NCBI RefSeq assembly: GCF_011077955.1
Contig: NZ_JAALBX010000002.1
Coordinates: 62,001-126,000 of the forward strand
Length of the DNA: 64,000 nt
Direction of reading: 5' to 3'
From: Citrobacter freundii
GTDB taxonomy: Bacteria; Pseudomonadota; Gammaproteobacteria; Enterobacterales; Enterobacteriaceae
In this document: in pieces, positions 33,293-43,994 of the stretch
Numbering within the stretch: the stretch's first letter is position 1
How the letters are laid out: every line of letters begins with the position of its first letter
Position numbers and translations under genes: made by a program
The notes under the pieces: generated by a model
What the model saw: only the letters and a program-made list of their open reading frames with translations
What the model was told of the DNA's origin: nothing
Database searches by the model: none

Positions 33293-33868
33293 TTATGCCG
33301 ACAGCGATTTTTGCACCTGTGATAAGACGAGGTGAGAGGTGTCGTGACGGTGCAATGCCTGCCAGAAGGTCTCTAACGCGTCATCGAGCCGATGTTGTAA
33401 ACTCGCGCTAAACACGGGCTTATGTTGATAATCCAGCACCTGACTGTCATCAGCATAAACGCCATGCAGGATTTCCTGTGCTTTAAGCGCATTCAACACC
33501 GGTTTTAACGCGTAATCCACTGCCAGCAAATGCCCAACGCTGCCGCCTGTCGCCAGCGGTAACACGACTTTTCTCTCCAGCGCGCGCTCCGGGAGTAAAT
33601 CAAGTAGTGTTTTTAATGCCCCGGAAAACGAGGCTTTATACACCGGGGTTGCCACGATCACGCCGTCTGCATCCGCTAACTGCTCCGTAAACGTTTTCAG
33701 GGCCGGGCTATCGAAGCGGGCGTAAATGAGATCATCTGGCTCAAAGTTTTGCAGATGCCAGTGGCAGACCTCAATATTCTGTGCGCTAAGCCGTTGGCGA
33801 GCATACTCCAGCAGTGCGCTTGAGCGAGAGGGGAAGCGAGGACTACCCGCCAGAGTAATAATGCGCAT
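33293..33868 (-). CDS. ssuE: NAD(P)H-dependent FMN reductase SsuE, without its operon partners
   Basis: SsuE supplies reduced FMN to the alkanesulfonate monooxygenase SsuD during sulfur starvation. The 191-residue flavodoxin-fold product is the E. coli length and retains the FMN-binding GSPRFPSRSSALLEYA and the ATPVYKASFSGALKTLLDLLP segment. The last 20 or so residues diverge. In E. coli ssuA, D, C and B follow in the same direction; here only a terminator and pepN follow, so the rest of the operon is missing at this locus. It may serve another flavin-dependent oxygenase or an ssu set elsewhere. Confidence 0.93.
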   Translation of the reverse strand: MRIITLAGSPRFPSRSSALLEYARQRLSAQNIEVCHWHLQNFEPDDLIYARFDSPALKTFTEQLADADGVIVATPVYKASFSGALKTLLDLLPERALERKVVLPLATGGSVGHLLAVDYALKPVLNALKAQEILHGVYADDSQVLDYQHKPVFSASLQHRLDDALETFWQALHRHDTSHLVLSQVQKSLSA

Positions 33869-34004
33869 AACGGCTCCTTATAACTAACGTTTTTCATATT
33901 GATAACAACATTAACATTTGACGTAGTCTGTCAGAGCCAAAGCCTTCGGCTAACTGATTTTTCCGCGAGACGTTTGCCGGATTTCGCATAAGGACCAGAG
34001 AGGT

Positions 34005-34020
34005 GCGGAAACGTTTGCCT
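34005..34020 (+). promoter_or_regulatory. PurR-like operator upstream of pyrD
   Basis: The sequence GCGGAAACGTTTGCCT matches the PurR consensus palindrome ACGCAAACGTTTTCGT at 12 of 16 positions, including the AAACGTTT core. E. coli pyrD is under PurR control. A weaker related segment, GACGTTTGCC, lies about 40 bp upstream. Confidence 0.6.
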
Positions 34021-34046
34021 TTTACGGCTTTTTTGCCACAAGTCAA

Positions 34047-34098
34047 TTCACAACGCGCACACATTCACGGATAATAGCGCCCCGGTCTGCATACCGGG
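34047..34098 (+). promoter_or_regulatory. pyrD promoter and CTP-sensing leader hairpin
   Basis: TTCACA (34047-34052) and GATAAT (34070-34075) with 17-bp spacing form the promoter. The initiation region is CGCCCCGG. The early transcript can form CCCGGT/ACCGGG (34081-34086 with 34093-34098) just before the AGGAG ribosome site. In E. coli, high CTP favours starts at C that include the full stem and block translation, while low CTP shifts the start downstream. The same layout is present here. Confidence 0.75.
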
Positions 34099-34113
34099 AA
34101 TCCAGGAGAGTTC

Positions 34114-35124
34114 ATGTACTACCCCTTCGTTCGTAAAGCCCTATTTCAGCTCGATCCTGAGCGCGCTCATGAAATGACATTCCAGCAGTTACGCCGCATT
34201 ACGGGCACGCCGTTTGAACGCCTGGTCCATCAGCATGTACCGGAAAAACCGGTTTCCTGCATGGGGCTAAGCTTTAAAAACCCGCTTGGCCTGGCAGCCG
34301 GCCTTGATAAAAACGGGGAATGCATCGACGCGCTAGGCGCAATGGGTTTTGGCTCGATTGAGATAGGCACCGTGACGCCGCGCCCACAACCGGGTAACGA
34401 TAAGCCAAGGATCTTCAGGCTGGTCGAAGCGGAAGGGTTGATCAACCGCATGGGATTTAACAATCTGGGCGTTGATAACCTCGTTGAGAATGTCAAAAAG
34501 GCCCACTTCAATGGCGTCCTAGGGATTAATATCGGTAAAAATAAAGATACGCCGGTGGAACAAGGGAAAGATGACTACCTGATTTGTATGGATAAAATTT
34601 ATCCCTACGCCGGATATATAGCTATTAATATCTCGTCGCCAAATACCCCAGGATTACGATCGTTACAATATGGCGAAGCGCTGGATGATCTTTTAAGCGC
34701 AATAAAAAATAAGCAACAAGCACTGCAAAAACAGCACCATAAATATGTTCCTGTCGCGGTAAAGATCGCCCCGGATCTTTCTTTGGAAGAATTGATCCAA
34801 GTGTCGGACAGCCTGGTTCGTCATAATATTGACGGGGTTATCGCCACCAATACCACGCTTGATAGATCGCTGGTGCAAGGAATGAAACACTGCAACGAAA
34901 CGGGGGGATTAAGCGGCCGTCCATTGCAGCTAAAAAGCACCGAAATTATCCGTCTGTTATCACAGGAATTAAACGGGCGCTTGCCGATTATCGGTGTGGG
35001 CGGGATAGACTCGGTGATAGCGGCGCGGGAGAAAATTGCCGCTGGCGCTACGCTTATCCAAATTTATTCTGGATTTATTTTTAAAGGCCCACCGCTGATA
35101 AAAGAAATCGTAACCCATATCTAA
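34114..35124 (+). CDS. pyrD: dihydroorotate dehydrogenase (quinone)
   Basis: This class 2, FMN-containing enzyme at the inner membrane oxidises dihydroorotate to orotate with quinone, the fourth step of pyrimidine synthesis. The product is 336 residues, the E. coli length. The N-terminal amphipathic helices (about 1-30) are the quinone tunnel region. [21 protein letters not shown] with the catalytic serine, and GVGGIDS in the FMN phosphate site are present. It is controlled at the leader hairpin and probably by PurR. A terminator follows. Confidence 0.98.
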   Translation: MYYPFVRKALFQLDPERAHEMTFQQLRRITGTPFERLVHQHVPEKPVSCMGLSFKNPLGLAAGLDKNGECIDALGAMGFGSIEIGTVTPRPQPGNDKPRIFRLVEAEGLINRMGFNNLGVDNLVENVKKAHFNGVLGINIGKNKDTPVEQGKDDYLICMDKIYPYAGYIAINISSPNTPGLRSLQYGEALDDLLSAIKNKQQALQKQHHKYVPVAVKIAPDLSLEELIQVSDSLVRHNIDGVIATNTTLDRSLVQGMKHCNETGGLSGRPLQLKSTEIIRLLSQELNGRLPIIGVGGIDSVIAAREKIAAGATLIQIYSGFIFKGPPLIKEIVTHI

Positions 35125-35144
35125 GCTTTATGACTAACATGACG

Positions 35145-35175
35145 CCAGGGCTTTATTTTAAGCCCTGGTTGTTTT
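35145..35175 (+). terminator. intrinsic terminator after pyrD
   Basis: A perfect 9-bp stem CCAGGGCTT/AAGCCCTGG with a TATTTT loop is followed by TTGTTTT. Confidence 0.88.
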
Positions 35176-35286
35176 ATATTCGGGCGCAGTTGCTAATTTA
35201 GACATTATAGTCTTTTCTTTATTAGGGTTTTAAACGAGGCGGCAAAAGGGATGATATTTCGTCGCTGGCACAGGTGGGGATAAGTG

Positions 35287-35829
35287 ATGCGCATTAAACC
35301 GGACGATAACTGGCACTGGTATTTCGACGACGAGCATGATCGAATGATGCTCGATTTAGCAAATGGCATGTTATTTCGCTCTCGCTTCGCCCGCAAGATG
35401 CTGACACCTGATGCTTTCTCCACAAGCGGTTTTTGTGTTGATGACGCAGCGCTCTATTTTACCTTTGAAGAAAAATGCCGTGATTTGCAGTTATCTAAGG
35501 ATCAACGTGCGGAACTGGTGCTCAATGCGCTGGTGGCGATTCGTTTTCTGAAACCGCAAATGCCTAAAAGCTGGCATTTTCTGGCCCATAATGATGACTG
35601 GCAACCAAAATGCGGCGACCCGGCCTGTGTTTATTTAAGTGATAGCCAGGAAAGTGTGAATCTGCTGGTTGTCGAACCGGGAGAAAACGCCGCGCTATGC
35701 CTGCTGGCGCAACCCGGTTTAACGCTTGCCGGGCGCACCATGCAGTTGGGCGACGCGATTAAAATCATGAATGACAGGTTAAGACCACAACCTGTTTCTC
35801 TGGCCTTAAGCCTCGACCAGGCCGTTTAG
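35287..35829 (+). CDS. zapC: cell division protein ZapC
   Basis: ZapC is an FtsZ-associated protein that promotes lateral bundling of FtsZ protofilaments at the Z-ring. The 180-residue product matches E. coli ZapC from [15 protein letters not shown] onward. A GTG at 35284 directly precedes the ATG at 35287; the ATG is chosen because it gives the family length and sits 8 bp from a GGTGGGG ribosome site. The 3' end overlaps the convergent ycbX by 4 bp. Confidence 0.95.
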   Translation: MRIKPDDNWHWYFDDEHDRMMLDLANGMLFRSRFARKMLTPDAFSTSGFCVDDAALYFTFEEKCRDLQLSKDQRAELVLNALVAIRFLKPQMPKSWHFLAHNDDWQPKCGDPACVYLSDSQESVNLLVVEPGENAALCLLAQPGLTLAGRTMQLGDAIKIMNDRLRPQPVSLALSLDQAV

Positions 35830-36935
35830 CTTTCGAGTTTCAACGCACCTGCCGGAATACAGCTACAGCACAGAATAGTGCCGTCATCACTAAGTGCGCT
35901 CTGCTTAAGCGGTTTTACCTCACCCTCCAGCAGGCGAATGCGGCAACTTCCGCAAATCCCGGCCCGGCAAGAGTAGGGCACGCGAATACCCTGTTGTTCT
36001 AATTGCTCAAGAAGTATCTGCTGATTATTTCCGGTAAACGTTGTTCCCTGCCAGGTGATCTCTACCGTATTTTGCGGTGCCTGCTCCACGGCCAGGGTTT
36101 CTACCACTTCACCTGGACCATAAAGCCGCGCGGGTTTAGTTTTGAGGATCTCTACCTCATCGCCTACCTGAATAATGCCGCATTCTCTGGCGATAAGATT
36201 TTGTCCAAAGTCTACGTCCCCATTATCCCGGGCGGTACGGAACTGCTGTAATGTCGCAAGCGGCTCGCCGGTTGGGTGCTTACGACCACGTTCAGGGCTG
36301 ACGGTGGTAAAAACGCAGCGGCTGCACGGTTTTGCCACATCAAAAGTCACGCCGCCGATACGAATGACGTCCCAACTGTCTTCTTCCCAGGCCTGCGCGT
36401 CAGCAATGACGATATTAGGGCGGAACTGGTTCATCTGGACGCTGGCCGGGCAGCGCTTTTGTAAATCCCGAAGCGACGCTTCATTGGCCAGTAAAAAAGG
36501 ATATCCATCGGCAAAGGAGAGCGGCACTGCCTCGTGGTGTTTTACCCGGCGAGTTAATTCGCCGCCGACCCAGCGCAGTTGGACGTCGCGGGAAAAAAAT
36601 CCGCTCAGCCACTGATTAATCGCATCTGGCGCAATACGCGCGGTAAAGTGGTTACCCCACACTTCAGTCGGCGCGCTAAGGGATGAGAAATCGCTATAAC
36701 GCACCACGGCGCTGCTTCCATCCGGCGCGCGCAGGTGCAGGCCATCTTGCATTATTGCTGGTGTAAACAGCACCATCTGAGGATACTGGCGCGCAGTGAT
36801 AAAGGTGCCATCTGTCTCAGTCACCATGAAAATGCGATCAAACGCCAGGCCGCTTAAACTTACCTGAGCATGGGAGAGCTGAACGCCGCGCATGGATTTT
36901 ACCGGATGAACTGCAAGACGAGATATAAAGGCCAC
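35826..36935 (-). CDS. ycbX: MOSC-domain molybdoenzyme YcbX with 2Fe-2S domain
   Basis: YcbX is a molybdenum-cofactor-dependent protein that reduces N-hydroxylated bases such as 6-N-hydroxylaminopurine. The product has 369 residues, as in E. coli. An N-terminal MOSC beta-barrel domain and MOSC core (residues about 1-260) are followed by a plant-type ferredoxin domain with the ligands in [10 protein letters not shown] and CCSC near the C-terminus. It is divergent from rlmL and convergent with zapC. Confidence 0.95.
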   Translation of the reverse strand: MAFISRLAVHPVKSMRGVQLSHAQVSLSGLAFDRIFMVTETDGTFITARQYPQMVLFTPAIMQDGLHLRAPDGSSAVVRYSDFSSLSAPTEVWGNHFTARIAPDAINQWLSGFFSRDVQLRWVGGELTRRVKHHEAVPLSFADGYPFLLANEASLRDLQKRCPASVQMNQFRPNIVIADAQAWEEDSWDVIRIGGVTFDVAKPCSRCVFTTVSPERGRKHPTGEPLATLQQFRTARDNGDVDFGQNLIARECGIIQVGDEVEILKTKPARLYGPGEVVETLAVEQAPQNTVEITWQGTTFTGNNQQILLEQLEQQGIRVPYSCRAGICGSCRIRLLEGEVKPLKQSALSDDGTILCCSCIPAGALKLES

Positions 36936-37047
36936 TACGCACTCCCTGAAAAGCGACAGAAGGTGAAGAAATAGAAGGGCAACTTTATGACATGCGGGGC
37001 GGATTGGCTATAATGCGCAACAATTTTATTAAGTGATAAGTGACGAT

Positions 37048-39165
37048 ATGAATGCTTTATTTGCCAGTACGGCGCGTGGCCTGGAAGAATTGTTAAAAAC
37101 CGAGCTGGAAAATCTGGGGGCGCAACAGACTCAGGTGGTCCAGGGCGGTGTACATTTTGAAGGCGACACGCACCTGCTCTATCAGAGTTTAATGTGGAGC
37201 CGTCTGGCATCACGCATTCTGCTGCCGCTTAACGAATGCAAAGTCTATAGCGACCTTGATCTCTATCTTGGGGTGCAGGCTATTGACTGGACTACACTGT
37301 TCGCCCCGGGCGCGACTTTTGCCGTGCATTTCAGCGGCCTTAACGAATCAATCCGCAATAGCCAGTACGGCGCGTTAAAAGTCAAAGACGCCATTGTTGA
37401 TGCGTTCACGCGTAAAAATCTCCCGCGCCCGAATGTCGACAAAGAACAACCGGATCTGCGCATTAACGTCTGGCTTAATAAAGAGACCGCAAGCATTGCC
37501 CTCGATCTTAGCGGCGACGGGCTGCATCAGCGTGGCTATCGCGATGCCACCGGGCAAGCTCCGATTAAAGAAACATTAGCCGCAGCGATTGTTCAGCGTT
37601 CAGGCTGGCTGCCGGGTACGCCGCTTATCGATCCGATGTGCGGCTCCGGTACGCTGTTAATTGAAGCGGCGATGATAGCAACCGACCGCGCGCCGGGTTT
37701 GCACCGCACGCGCTGGGGTTTTACCGGCTGGGCGAAGCATGATGACGACGTCTGGAAAAGCGTGAAAACCGACGCTCAGGTTCGTGCGCGTCGCGGTCTT
37801 AACGATTATGAATCACGTTTTTACGGCTCCGATAACGATCCGCGCGTGATTGAACGCGCGCGCGCCAACGCCCGTCGTGCCGGATTAAGCGAGTTGATTA
37901 CCTTCAACGTCAGCGATGTGGCGCATTTGACCAATCCGCTGCCGGAAGGCCCGCTGGGTACGGTTATCAGTAACCCGCCGTATGGCGAGCGTCTGGAAAG
38001 CGAACCGGCGCTTATCGCGTTGCACAGCCTGTTGGGCCGCGCCATGAAACAGCATTTCGGCGGTTGGAATTTATCGCTCTTTAGCGCCTCGCCGGAACTT
38101 TTGAGTTGTCTGCAACTGCGAGCCGATCGCCAGTTCAAAGCCAAAAATGGCCCGCTGGATTGTGTGCAGAAAAACTATCACCTGGCCGCTGGCAGTGGTG
38201 AAGGCGGGCAGGGACGTATCGCGGAAGACTATGCCAACCGCCTGCGTAAGAATCTCAAAAAGTTAGAGAAATGGGCAAAACAGGAAGGGATTGAGTGTTA
38301 TCGCCTCTATGATGCCGACCTGCCGGACTATAACGTCGCGGTAGACCGTTACGCCGACTGGGTGGTCATTCAGGAATACGCGCCGCCGAAGACCGTGGAT
38401 GCAAATAAAGCGCGTCAACGTCTGTTCGATGTCATAGCCGCCACCATTCAGGTGTTGGAAATAGCACCCAATAAACTGGTATTGAAAACCCGTGAACGTC
38501 AGAAGGGCACCAGCCAGTATCAAAAAGTGGCGCAGAAAGAAGAATTCATGGAAGTGCGCGAATACAACGCGCGTTTTTGGGTCAACCTGACCGATTATCT
38601 TGATACCGGACTGTTCCTCGACCACCGGATCGCCCGTCGAATGCTTGGTCAGATGAGTAAAGGGAAAGATTTCCTGAATCTCTTCGCCTATACCGGCAGC
38701 GCCAGCGTTCACGCAGGGCTTGGCGGGGCGAAAAGCACTACCACTGTTGATATGTCGCGTACCTATCTGGAATGGGCGGAGCGTAATTTACGCTTAAACG
38801 GGCTTACCGGGCGCAACCATCGCCTGATCCAGGCGGATTGCCTGGGCTGGCTTTCAGAAGCGGATGAGCGTTTTGATGTGATCTTTATCGATCCGCCGAC
38901 ATTCTCCAACTCTAAACGGATGGAAGCCTCATTTGACGTTCAACGCGATCATGTAGCGCTGATGAAAGATCTTAAGCGTCTGTTAAACCCAGGCGGTACG
39001 ATCATGTTTTCTAATAACAAGCGCGGTTTCAAAATGGATTTGCCGGGACTGGCGGAGCTGGGCCTGAAGGCGCAGGAAATTACCGAGAAAACGCTGTCAC
39101 AAGATTTTGCCCGTAATCGCCAGATCCATAACTGCTGGCTGGTTACCCACGAGACCGGGAAATAA
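37048..39165 (+). CDS. rlmL: 23S rRNA methyltransferase RlmL/RlmK fusion
   Basis: This bifunctional enzyme makes m2G2445 (RlmL half) and m7G2069 (RlmK half) in 23S rRNA. The product is 705 residues (E. coli 702). A THUMP domain (about 45-155) is followed by the first methyltransferase with [16 protein letters not shown] and SNPPYGERL, then the second with [15 protein letters not shown] and [10 protein letters not shown]. The ATG at 37048 gives the family N-terminus; an in-frame ATA codon lies 15 bp further up. uup follows by 6 bp, suggesting co-transcription. Confidence 0.97.
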   Translation: MNALFASTARGLEELLKTELENLGAQQTQVVQGGVHFEGDTHLLYQSLMWSRLASRILLPLNECKVYSDLDLYLGVQAIDWTTLFAPGATFAVHFSGLNESIRNSQYGALKVKDAIVDAFTRKNLPRPNVDKEQPDLRINVWLNKETASIALDLSGDGLHQRGYRDATGQAPIKETLAAAIVQRSGWLPGTPLIDPMCGSGTLLIEAAMIATDRAPGLHRTRWGFTGWAKHDDDVWKSVKTDAQVRARRGLNDYESRFYGSDNDPRVIERARANARRAGLSELITFNVSDVAHLTNPLPEGPLGTVISNPPYGERLESEPALIALHSLLGRAMKQHFGGWNLSLFSASPELLSCLQLRADRQFKAKNGPLDCVQKNYHLAAGSGEGGQGRIAEDYANRLRKNLKKLEKWAKQEGIECYRLYDADLPDYNVAVDRYADWVVIQEYAPPKTVDANKARQRLFDVIAATIQVLEIAPNKLVLKTRERQKGTSQYQKVAQKEEFMEVREYNARFWVNLTDYLDTGLFLDHRIARRMLGQMSKGKDFLNLFAYTGSASVHAGLGGAKSTTTVDMSRTYLEWAERNLRLNGLTGRNHRLIQADCLGWLSEADERFDVIFIDPPTFSNSKRMEASFDVQRDHVALMKDLKRLLNPGGTIMFSNNKRGFKMDLPGLAELGLKAQEITEKTLSQDFARNRQIHNCWLVTHETGK

Positions 39166-39171
39166 TTATTT

Positions 39172-41079
39172 ATGTCATTAATTAGTATGCATGGCGCGTG
39201 GCTTTCCTACAGCGATGCGCCGCTTCTCGATAATGCGGAATTGCATATCGAAGATAACGAACGCGTGTGCCTGGTTGGGCGTAACGGCGCGGGTAAATCT
39301 ACCCTGATGAAAATCCTTAATCGCGAAGTCGCGCTCGATGACGGGCGTTTGATCTTCGAACAGGATTTAGTCGTCGCGCGGTTACAACAGGATCCGCCAA
39401 GAAACGTCTCCGGCAGCGTGTATGATTTCGTCGCTGAGGGCATCGAAGAGCAGGCGGAATACCTCAAGCGTTACCACGATGTTTCTCATCTGGTGATGCA
39501 AGATCCGAGCGACAAGAATCTGGCAGAGCTTGCCCGCGTTCAGGAACTGCTCGACCATCATGGTTTGTGGCAGCTTGAAAACCGCATCTCTGAAGTGCTA
39601 ATGCAGCTTGGGTTAAACGCCGATACCGAACTGGCGGCTCTCTCCGGCGGCTGGTTGCGTAAAGCCGCCCTTGGCCGCGCGCTGGTGAGCGGGCCGCGCG
39701 TCTTACTGCTGGATGAGCCAACTAACCACCTTGATATAGAAACGATCGACTGGCTGGAAGGATTTTTGAAATCCTTCCAGGGCTGCATTATTTTCATCTC
39801 TCACGATCGTTCTTTTATTCGCAATATGGCAACCCGCATTGTCGATTTGGACCGTGGCAAACTGGTCTCTTATCCTGGCGATTACGATCAGTATTTGCTT
39901 GCGAAAGAAGAAGCGCTGCGCGTAGAAGAGCTGCAAAACGCCGAATTCGATAAAAAACTGGCGCAAGAAGAAGTCTGGATACGCCAGGGCATCAAGGCCC
40001 GACGCACCCGTAACGAAGGTCGCGTCCGTGCGCTGAAGAGCCTACGCCGCGAGCGCAGCGAGCGCCGTGAAGTGATGGGCAGCGCCAAAATGCAGGTCGA
40101 AGAGGCGTCCCGCTCCGGCAAGATTGTCTTCGAGCTGGAAGAGGTGAATTACGGTATCGAAGGGAAAACGCTGGTACGCAACTTCAGCGCTCAGGTGCAA
40201 CGCGGCGATAAAATCGCGCTGGTTGGCCCGAACGGCTGTGGTAAAACGACGCTGTTAAAACTGATGCTCGGTCAGTTGAACGCCGACAGCGGCCGCGTGC
40301 ATGTCGGGACCAAACTGGAAGTGGCTTACTTCGACCAGCACCGCGCTGAACTCGATCCGGAACGTACCGTGATGGATAACCTGGCGGAAGGTAAGCAGGA
40401 AGTGATGGTCAACGGCAAACCTCGTCACGTGCTGGGCTATTTGCAGGACTTTTTATTCCATCCCAAACGCGCGATGACGCCAGTACGCGCCTTATCAGGT
40501 GGTGAACGTAACCGCTTGCTGCTGGCTCGGTTGTTCCTGAAACCCAGCAACTTGCTTATTCTCGATGAACCGACCAACGATCTGGATGTGGAAACGCTGG
40601 AATTGCTCGAAGAGCTGATCGACGGCTATCAGGGCACCGTGCTGTTAGTAAGCCACGACAGGGAATTTGTCGATAATACCGTTACGGAATGCTGGATCTT
40701 TGAAGGCGAAGGCCGTATTGGGCAGTATGTCGGCGGTTATCATGATGCCCGCGGGCAGCAGGCGTCATCCGCGATCTCCCGGGCATCGGTCACGAAAAAA
40801 GAATCCGATGTGGCGGTTGCAAAAGCAGAAACTGTCAAACGAGCCAGCGGCAAACTAAGCTATAACATGCAGCGCGAATTGGATCAGATGCCGCAGCGCA
40901 TGGAAGAGCTGGAAGCCGCTGTGGCAGGCCTGCAAACGCAGGTCAGCGATGCATCCTTCTTTAACCAACCTCATGACGTCACGCAAAGCGTGCTGGAAAA
41001 TCTGGCTAACGCGGAAAAGGCGCTTGAGGAGGCTTTCGAACGTTGGGAATACCTTGAGTCGTTAAAAAACGGTGGTTAG
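39172..41079 (+). CDS. uup: ABC-F ATPase Uup
   Basis: Uup is a soluble ABC-F protein with two ATPase domains and no membrane part; it affects precise transposon excision and ribosome-associated functions. The product is 635 residues, the E. coli length. The first Walker A GRNGAGKST is at 36-44 and the second is GPNGCGKTT near residue 352. LSGGWLRK and LSGGERNR are the signature motifs. A basic inter-domain linker and a C-terminal coiled coil that binds DNA are present. Confidence 0.97.
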   Translation: MSLISMHGAWLSYSDAPLLDNAELHIEDNERVCLVGRNGAGKSTLMKILNREVALDDGRLIFEQDLVVARLQQDPPRNVSGSVYDFVAEGIEEQAEYLKRYHDVSHLVMQDPSDKNLAELARVQELLDHHGLWQLENRISEVLMQLGLNADTELAALSGGWLRKAALGRALVSGPRVLLLDEPTNHLDIETIDWLEGFLKSFQGCIIFISHDRSFIRNMATRIVDLDRGKLVSYPGDYDQYLLAKEEALRVEELQNAEFDKKLAQEEVWIRQGIKARRTRNEGRVRALKSLRRERSERREVMGSAKMQVEEASRSGKIVFELEEVNYGIEGKTLVRNFSAQVQRGDKIALVGPNGCGKTTLLKLMLGQLNADSGRVHVGTKLEVAYFDQHRAELDPERTVMDNLAEGKQEVMVNGKPRHVLGYLQDFLFHPKRAMTPVRALSGGERNRLLLARLFLKPSNLLILDEPTNDLDVETLELLEELIDGYQGTVLLVSHDREFVDNTVTECWIFEGEGRIGQYVGGYHDARGQQASSAISRASVTKKESDVAVAKAETVKRASGKLSYNMQRELDQMPQRMEELEAAVAGLQTQVSDASFFNQPHDVTQSVLENLANAEKALEEAFERWEYLESLKNGG

Positions 41080-41095
41080 CCAAAGGGAGGGCGGC

Positions 41096-42367
41096 ATGTG
41101 TGAACAGCACCATGCGGCAAAACATATACTGTGTCCGCAATGCGATATGCTGGTGTTACTGCCGCGTCTGGAGGTTGGCCATAAGGCCAACTGTCCGCGC
41201 TGTGGCGTAACTTTAACGACCGAATGGGACGCGCCGCGCGAGCGTCCCACCGCTTACGCATTAGTGGCGTTGTTTATGCTGCTGCTCTCTAATCTCTTTC
41301 CTTTCGTCAATATGAAAGTCGCCGGCATGACCAGCGAAGTGACGCTGCTGGAAATTCCGGGCGTCCTGTTTTCTGAAGACTATGCCAGTCTCGGCATGCT
41401 TTTTATGCTGTTCGTTCAGCTAGTGCCCGCGTTTTGCCTGGTCACCATTCTTCTTTTAGTCAATCGCGTGGTACTGCCTTATCCCCTGAAAAGGGGAATG
41501 GCGCGGATTTTATTTCAACTGAAAACCTGGGGAATGGCGGAAATCTTTCTCGCGGGCATTCTGGTCAGTTTCGTCAAGCTCATGGCTTACGGAGATATCG
41601 GCATCGGCAGTAGTTTTGTTCCCTGGTGCCTGTTTTGTATCCTGCAATTGCGCGCTTTTCAATGTGTCGATCGGCGCTGGCTTTGGGACGATTTAGCGCC
41701 CATGCCGGTGCTTGCGACGCCGCTACACGTTGGTGTGCCGGGTATTCGGCAGGGCCTGCGCTCATGCCCCTGTTGTACCGCTATTTTACCCGCTGACACG
41801 CTGCGCTGCCCGCGCTGTGAAACCCATGGCTATGTGCGCCGTAAAAACAGTCTGCAGTGGACGCTGGCACTGCTGTGTACGGCCATTATTCTTTATCTTC
41901 CCGCCAATATACTGCCGATCATGATTACTGATTTGCTGGGCGATAAGATGCCTTCGACCATTCTTGCCGGTGTCATTTTGTTGTGGAGCGAAGGCTCCTA
42001 CCCGGTCGCAATGGTCATATTTATTGCAAGTATTATGGTGCCCACGTTAAAAATGATTGCGATTGGCTGGCTGTGCTGGGACGCAAAAGGCCACGGCCGT
42101 CGTGACAGTGAACGTATGCACCTTATTTATGAAGTGGTGGAATTTGTTGGCCGTTGGTCAATGATCGATGTGTTTGTCATTGCCGTCTTGTCTGCGCTGG
42201 TGCGTATGGGGGCCTTGATGAGTATTTATCCCGCCATCGGCGCGGTAATGTTTGCAATGGTAGTCATCATAACGATGTTCGCAGCGATGACCTTTGACCC
42301 CCGTTTGTCCTGGGATCGCGAGTTAGAAAAGAGCCATAAGGAGTCATCTGAACATGGAAAAGCATAG
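41096..42367 (+). CDS. pqiA: intermembrane transport protein PqiA
   Basis: PqiA is the inner-membrane component of the Pqi lipid-transport system. The 423-residue product (E. coli 417) has two repeated PqiA units, each with a zinc-ribbon (CPQCDM...CPRCG and CPCCT...CPRCE) followed by about four membrane helices. AGGGAGGG lies just before the ATG at 41096. It overlaps pqiB by 14 bp. In E. coli the operon is paraquat-inducible through SoxRS; no soxbox was recognised here. Confidence 0.96.
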   Translation: MCEQHHAAKHILCPQCDMLVLLPRLEVGHKANCPRCGVTLTTEWDAPRERPTAYALVALFMLLLSNLFPFVNMKVAGMTSEVTLLEIPGVLFSEDYASLGMLFMLFVQLVPAFCLVTILLLVNRVVLPYPLKRGMARILFQLKTWGMAEIFLAGILVSFVKLMAYGDIGIGSSFVPWCLFCILQLRAFQCVDRRWLWDDLAPMPVLATPLHVGVPGIRQGLRSCPCCTAILPADTLRCPRCETHGYVRRKNSLQWTLALLCTAIILYLPANILPIMITDLLGDKMPSTILAGVILLWSEGSYPVAMVIFIASIMVPTLKMIAIGWLCWDAKGHGRRDSERMHLIYEVVEFVGRWSMIDVFVIAVLSALVRMGALMSIYPAIGAVMFAMVVIITMFAAMTFDPRLSWDRELEKSHKESSEHGKA

Positions 42368-43994
42368 CGGGGAAGCGCAGGTACGGAAAGTCAGGAACTG
42401 GTCGCCAGTCTGGATATTTCCCATCGTTACCGCATTAATTGGCGCGTGGATACTTTTCTATCATTACAGCCATCAGGGGCCGGAAGTCACTCTGATTACC
42501 ACCAACGCAGAAGGTATTGAAGGCGGTAAAACCACCATCAAAAGCCGCAGTGTGAACGTCGGTGTGGTAGAAAGCGCAGTGCTGACCGATGACTTGCTGC
42601 ATGTAGAAATTAAAGCGCGTTTGAATACGGGTATGGAGAAATTACTTCATAAAGACTCCGTATTCTGGGTAGTGAAACCGCAGATTGGCCGTGAAGGCGT
42701 CAGTGGGTTAAACACGTTATTCTCCGGCGCCTATATTGAGCTTAAGCCCGGGATCAAAGGCTCAGCTCCAGATCAATACCAGTTACTGGATGCGCCGCCG
42801 CTTGCCTCGCCGGATGCCAAAGGCATTCGCGTGGTGCTCGACAGTAACAAAGCCGGCCAACTCACTCCCGGGGATCCGGTTCTGTTCCGTGGATACAGAG
42901 TGGGATCGGTTGAAACCAGTACTTTCGATACGCAAAAGCGCAACATCAGTTATCAGCTTTTTATTAATGCGCCTTACGACAGGCTGGTCACCAGCAATGT
43001 GCGTTTCTGGAAAGACAGCGGGATTGCCGTCGATCTCTCCTCGGCGGGTATGCGTGTCGAAATGGGCTCGCTCACCACGCTGTTTAGCGGCGGCGTCAGT
43101 TTTGATATTCCGGATGGCTGGGAGCTTGGTAAGCCCATCGTTGATAAAACCGCCTTTAAACTCTACGACGATCAAAAAAGCATTCAGGATTCGCTCTATA
43201 CCGAGCATATCGATTACTTAGTGTTCTTTAACGACTCCATTCGCGGGCTCCAGCCAGGCGCGCCGGTAGAATTCCGTGGCATTCGTCTGGGTACTGTGGC
43301 GCAGGCGCCTTATTTCGTACCAGGCCTCCGCCAGGCGCTCAGCACCGATTATCGCATCCCGGTACTGATTCGCATTGAACCTGAACGTCTGGAAAATCAG
43401 TTGGGTGAAAGCCCGGAAATTAGCTCGCATCTTCAGGATTTAGTTTCCCGTGGGTTACGCGCGTCGCTTAAAACCGGCAACCTGGTCACCGGCGCGTTGT
43501 ATATCGATCTTGATTTTTATCCGAAAGCGCCAGCGATGTCGGGCATGCGAAGCTTCAGCGGCTTCTCAATTATTCCGTCGGTAAGTAGTGGGCTTGCGCA
43601 AATTCAGCAGCGCTTGCTGGAAACGCTCGATAAGATCAATAACTTGCCGCTTAACCCAATGATTGAGCAGGCAACGAAATCGCTCAATGAAAGCCAGCGA
43701 ACCATGCAGAGACTGCAACAGACACTGGATAACCTTAACCAGTTAACGGCCAGTAAATCGATGCAGCAATTGCCAACGGATATGCAAAGTACGTTGCGCG
43801 AGTTGAATCGCAGCATGCAGGGCTTCCAGCCAGGCTCCGCCGCGTATAACAAAATGGTGGCAGATATGCAGCGACTGGATCAGGTATTGCGCGAACTACA
43901 GCCCGTGTTGAAAACCTTAAACGACAAGAGTAATGCGCTGGTGTTCGAAGCGAAGGATAAAAAAGATCCACAGCCAAAGAGGGCGAAAGAATGA
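42354..43994 (+). CDS. pqiB: intermembrane transport protein PqiB (MCE family)
   Basis: PqiB forms a needle-like hexameric tunnel across the periplasm for lipids. The product is 546 residues, as in E. coli. One N-terminal membrane helix (about 17-37) is followed by three MCE domains and a long C-terminal helix with heptad-like Leu and Gln spacing (about 420-525) that builds the needle. It overlaps both neighbours, pqiA by 14 bp and pqiC by 4 bp. Confidence 0.97.
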   Translation: MEKHSGEAQVRKVRNWSPVWIFPIVTALIGAWILFYHYSHQGPEVTLITTNAEGIEGGKTTIKSRSVNVGVVESAVLTDDLLHVEIKARLNTGMEKLLHKDSVFWVVKPQIGREGVSGLNTLFSGAYIELKPGIKGSAPDQYQLLDAPPLASPDAKGIRVVLDSNKAGQLTPGDPVLFRGYRVGSVETSTFDTQKRNISYQLFINAPYDRLVTSNVRFWKDSGIAVDLSSAGMRVEMGSLTTLFSGGVSFDIPDGWELGKPIVDKTAFKLYDDQKSIQDSLYTEHIDYLVFFNDSIRGLQPGAPVEFRGIRLGTVAQAPYFVPGLRQALSTDYRIPVLIRIEPERLENQLGESPEISSHLQDLVSRGLRASLKTGNLVTGALYIDLDFYPKAPAMSGMRSFSGFSIIPSVSSGLAQIQQRLLETLDKINNLPLNPMIEQATKSLNESQRTMQRLQQTLDNLNQLTASKSMQQLPTDMQSTLRELNRSMQGFQPGSAAYNKMVADMQRLDQVLRELQPVLKTLNDKSNALVFEAKDKKDPQPKRAKE

